Assembly (NCBI RefSeq): GCF_000424145.1
Contig: NZ_KE384138.1
Span: forward strand, 412,522-476,521
Length of the DNA: 64,000 bases
Origin: Butyrivibrio sp. AC2005
Lineage (GTDB): Bacteria > Bacillota > Clostridia > Lachnospirales > Lachnospiraceae
Direction: 5' to 3'
Positions 62,553 through 64,000 of this stretch are shown piece after piece. The notes below the pieces were generated by a model. It was not told where the DNA came from, made no database searches, and was given only the letters and a program-made list of their open reading frames with translations. The position numbers and the translations under genes were made by a program. Each line of letters starts with the position of its first letter. The stretch's first letter is position 1.

Positions 62553-63158
62553 TTATTTATCTTTTTCCTCATCCTTAGGTCTTGATTCGATTACAGAATC
62601 AATAAGGCCATACTCAAGAGCCTCCTGAGCTGTCATCCAGTTATCACGCTCAGTATCTGCAGCGATCTGCTCATAAGGCTTTCCTGTGTTCTCGGATAAT
62701 AATGTATTCAGTTTTTCTTTTGTACGGATAATGTGCTTAGCTGCAATCTCAATCTCAGTAGCCTGCCCCTGAGTTCCGCCAAGAGGCTGATGGATCATAA
62801 TCTCTGCATTGGGAAGAGCCATACGCTTACCCTTAGCACCACCTGCAAGAAGGAATGCTCCCATACTTGCAGCCATACCGATACAGATTGTGCTTACATC
62901 GCACTTGATATAATGCATGGTATCATAAATAGCCATACCGGATGTGATCTCACCACCGGGGCTGTTGATATACATATGAATGTCCTTACTGGGATCTTCA
63001 GCTTCAAGGAAAAGCAGCTGTGCTACTACAACACTTGCTGAAACAGAGTTAACTTCTTCACCAAGGAATACAATACGCTCCTTCAAAAGTCTTGAATAAA
63101 TATCGTATGAGCGCTCACCACGGCTCGTCTGTTCTATGACATAAGGTATTAAACTCAT
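62553..63158 (-). CDS. clpP: ClpP protease subunit
   Basis: This 201-aa serine protease subunit has the catalytic Ser in 'GMAASMGAFLL', the His in 'IMIHQPLGG' and the Asp in 'ERDNWMT'. It forms the barrel of ClpXP. AGAGAGGAAG precedes the ATG. Between this gene and the trigger-factor gene there is a strong terminator, so it has its own promoter in the 195-base gap. Confidence 0.98.
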   Translation of the reverse strand: MSLIPYVIEQTSRGERSYDIYSRLLKERIVFLGEEVNSVSASVVVAQLLFLEAEDPSKDIHMYINSPGGEITSGMAIYDTMHYIKCDVSTICIGMAASMGAFLLAGGAKGKRMALPNAEIMIHQPLGGTQGQATEIEIAAKHIIRTKEKLNTLLSENTGKPYEQIAADTERDNWMTAQEALEYGLIDSVIESRPKDEEKDK

Positions 63159-63293
63159 TTAAATCGCTTCCTCTCTGTTATATTTTATATATAATACCAA
63201 ACCATTATACCCCACTTTATTGATTTTACGCAACCTTTGATAAATGCGCGCAAAAAATGATTTTCTCAAGTCTGCATGATCCGACAAAATAAA

Positions 63294-63326
63294 AATCTCC
63301 CTGAACATTGAAAATTCAGGGAGATT
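63294..63326 (-). terminator. Terminator of the trigger-factor gene
   Basis: AATCTCCCTGAA and TTCAGGGAGATT form a perfect 12-bp stem; on the minus strand TTTTTATTTTG follows. Confidence 0.9.
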
Positions 63327-63353
63327 GTAATCCTATTTATTTAAGAAAAGTGA

Positions 63354-64000
63354 TTACTCTTCAGTCTTCTTAGCTGCTGTCTTACGTGTGCGCTTCGGCT
63401 TCTCCTCAGCTGCATCGTCGTCCTTCTTAGCTGCTGTCTTGCGTGTGCGCTTCGGCTTCTCCTCAGCTGCATCATCAGACTTCTTAGCTGCTGCCTTTCT
63501 TGTAGCCTTCTTAGCACCAACTTCCTTAGCGTTCTCTACAAGGAACTTAGCTGCCTTCTGAACAAGGAGGTCATCCTTAAGAGTCTTGATCTCACGGTCA
63601 CCCATGAACTCCTTAACCTTCTCAACTTCCATGTTGTACTGCTTAGCCATCTTCTCAAGCTCTTCCTTGATCTCTTCCTCAGCGATCTCGAACTTCTCAG
63701 CTGCAGCAACTGCTTCAAGAACAAGTCTTGACTGGATACGCTCAACAGCCTGAGGCTTAACCTGCTCCATAAGCTGCTCAACTGTATTGCCTGTGTACTG
63801 CATGTACTGCTGCATGTTCATGCCCTGATACTGAAGTCTCTGAGCAAAATCGTTAACGATCTGGCGCTGCTGTGTCTCAACCATCTTCTCAGGAAGCTCC
63901 ATCTCAGAATCCTCGATAACAGCCTTAACTGCTTCATCCTCACGCTTAGCCTTAGCCTCAGCCTCTTTGCGCTCTGTGAGCTTCTTCTTAACATCTTCTT
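63354..64000 (-). CDS. tig: Trigger factor (3' part; gene runs past the window end) with basic tail
   Basis: The visible about 215 codons form the C-terminal chaperone domain of trigger factor ('MELPEKMVETQQRQIVNDFA', 'YMQYTGNTVEQLMEQVKPQA'), and the frame continues past position 64000, so the start and PPIase domain are outside. After the usual end, the protein carries about 50 extra residues of Lys/Ala/Arg-rich repeats: 'EEKPKRTRKTAAKK' occurs twice, with similar units before. This resembles a histone-H1-like tail. It binds nascent chains at the ribosome; the tail may bind RNA or the ribosome. Confidence 0.95.
   Translation of the reverse strand, partial: EDVKKKLTERKEAEAKAKREDEAVKAVIEDSEMELPEKMVETQQRQIVNDFAQRLQYQGMNMQQYMQYTGNTVEQLMEQVKPQAVERIQSRLVLEAVAAAEKFEIAEEEIKEELEKMAKQYNMEVEKVKEFMGDREIKTLKDDLLVQKAAKFLVENAKEVGAKKATRKAAAKKSDDAAEEKPKRTRKTAAKKDDDAAEEKPKRTRKTAAKKTEE

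Overview
The window reads as a chromosomal segment of a moderately AT-rich, motile, Gram-positive anaerobe, most likely a rumen or gut Lachnospiraceae of the Butyrivibrio/Pseudobutyrivibrio type. Supporting this are Rpn-family nuclease genes, a flagellin with a sigma-28-type promoter, CIRCE control of clpB, a DUF4250 gene, Fe-S-rich anaerobic enzymes (AmmeMemoRadiSam radical SAM protein, ferredoxin-type aldo/keto reductase) and a BY-kinase type exopolysaccharide locus. The species call is inference. Nearly all genes lie on the minus strand. I saw no tRNA, rRNA or CRISPR array.

Layout. 1-8 kb: an Rpn nuclease, a membrane-anchored ECF sigma factor fused to a large outer domain, and glycogen/maltodextrin phosphorylase next to a LacI-type regulator with two operator palindromes between them. 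8-13 kb: cell-surface genes (SGNH hydrolase, VanZ-like protein, acidic anchored protein, FecR-like protein). 13-20 kb: a radical SAM enzyme, a SWIM-SNF2 helicase, a DprA-like gene next to a collapsed RecQ-phosphoribosyltransferase gene, and a PIF1-like ATPase. 20-22 kb: a lipoprotein on the plus strand and a decayed gene. 22-34 kb: a polysaccharide cluster (UDP-GlcNAc 2-epimerase, Wzx-like flippase, Wzy-like polymerase, glycosyltransferases, pyruvyl transferase, F420H2-dehydrogenase-beta-like protein, HAD-type proteins).

34.8-44.6 kb is an accessory island: a DarTG-like ADP-ribosylation toxin-antitoxin pair bracketed by direct repeats of an Rpn gene's 3' end, further Rpn genes, an IS1634-like transposase fragment that truncates an XRE regulator, and a HipBA-like pair with three evenly spaced operators. 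45-52.7 kb is the other half of the exopolysaccharide machinery: initiating sugar transferase, a lipoprotein resembling sortase B without its catalytic residues, an LCP protein, and the CpsD/CpsC/CpsB kinase, chain-length and phosphatase genes. The island therefore sits between the assembly/regulatory genes and the sugar-building genes. 52.7-56 kb: a flagellin with unusual cysteines, a divergent 115-aa mini-flagellin, a 54-bp tandem array of terminator-like hairpins, IS-like debris and a DUF4250 gene. 56-64 kb: conserved protein-quality-control genes clpB (CIRCE), engB, clpX, clpP and the 3' part of tig, which has a histone-H1-like tail.

Four copies of a palindromic intergenic repeat occur between 45.7 and 56 kb. 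At two of them the end of the repeat supplies the Shine-Dalgarno sequence of the next gene.
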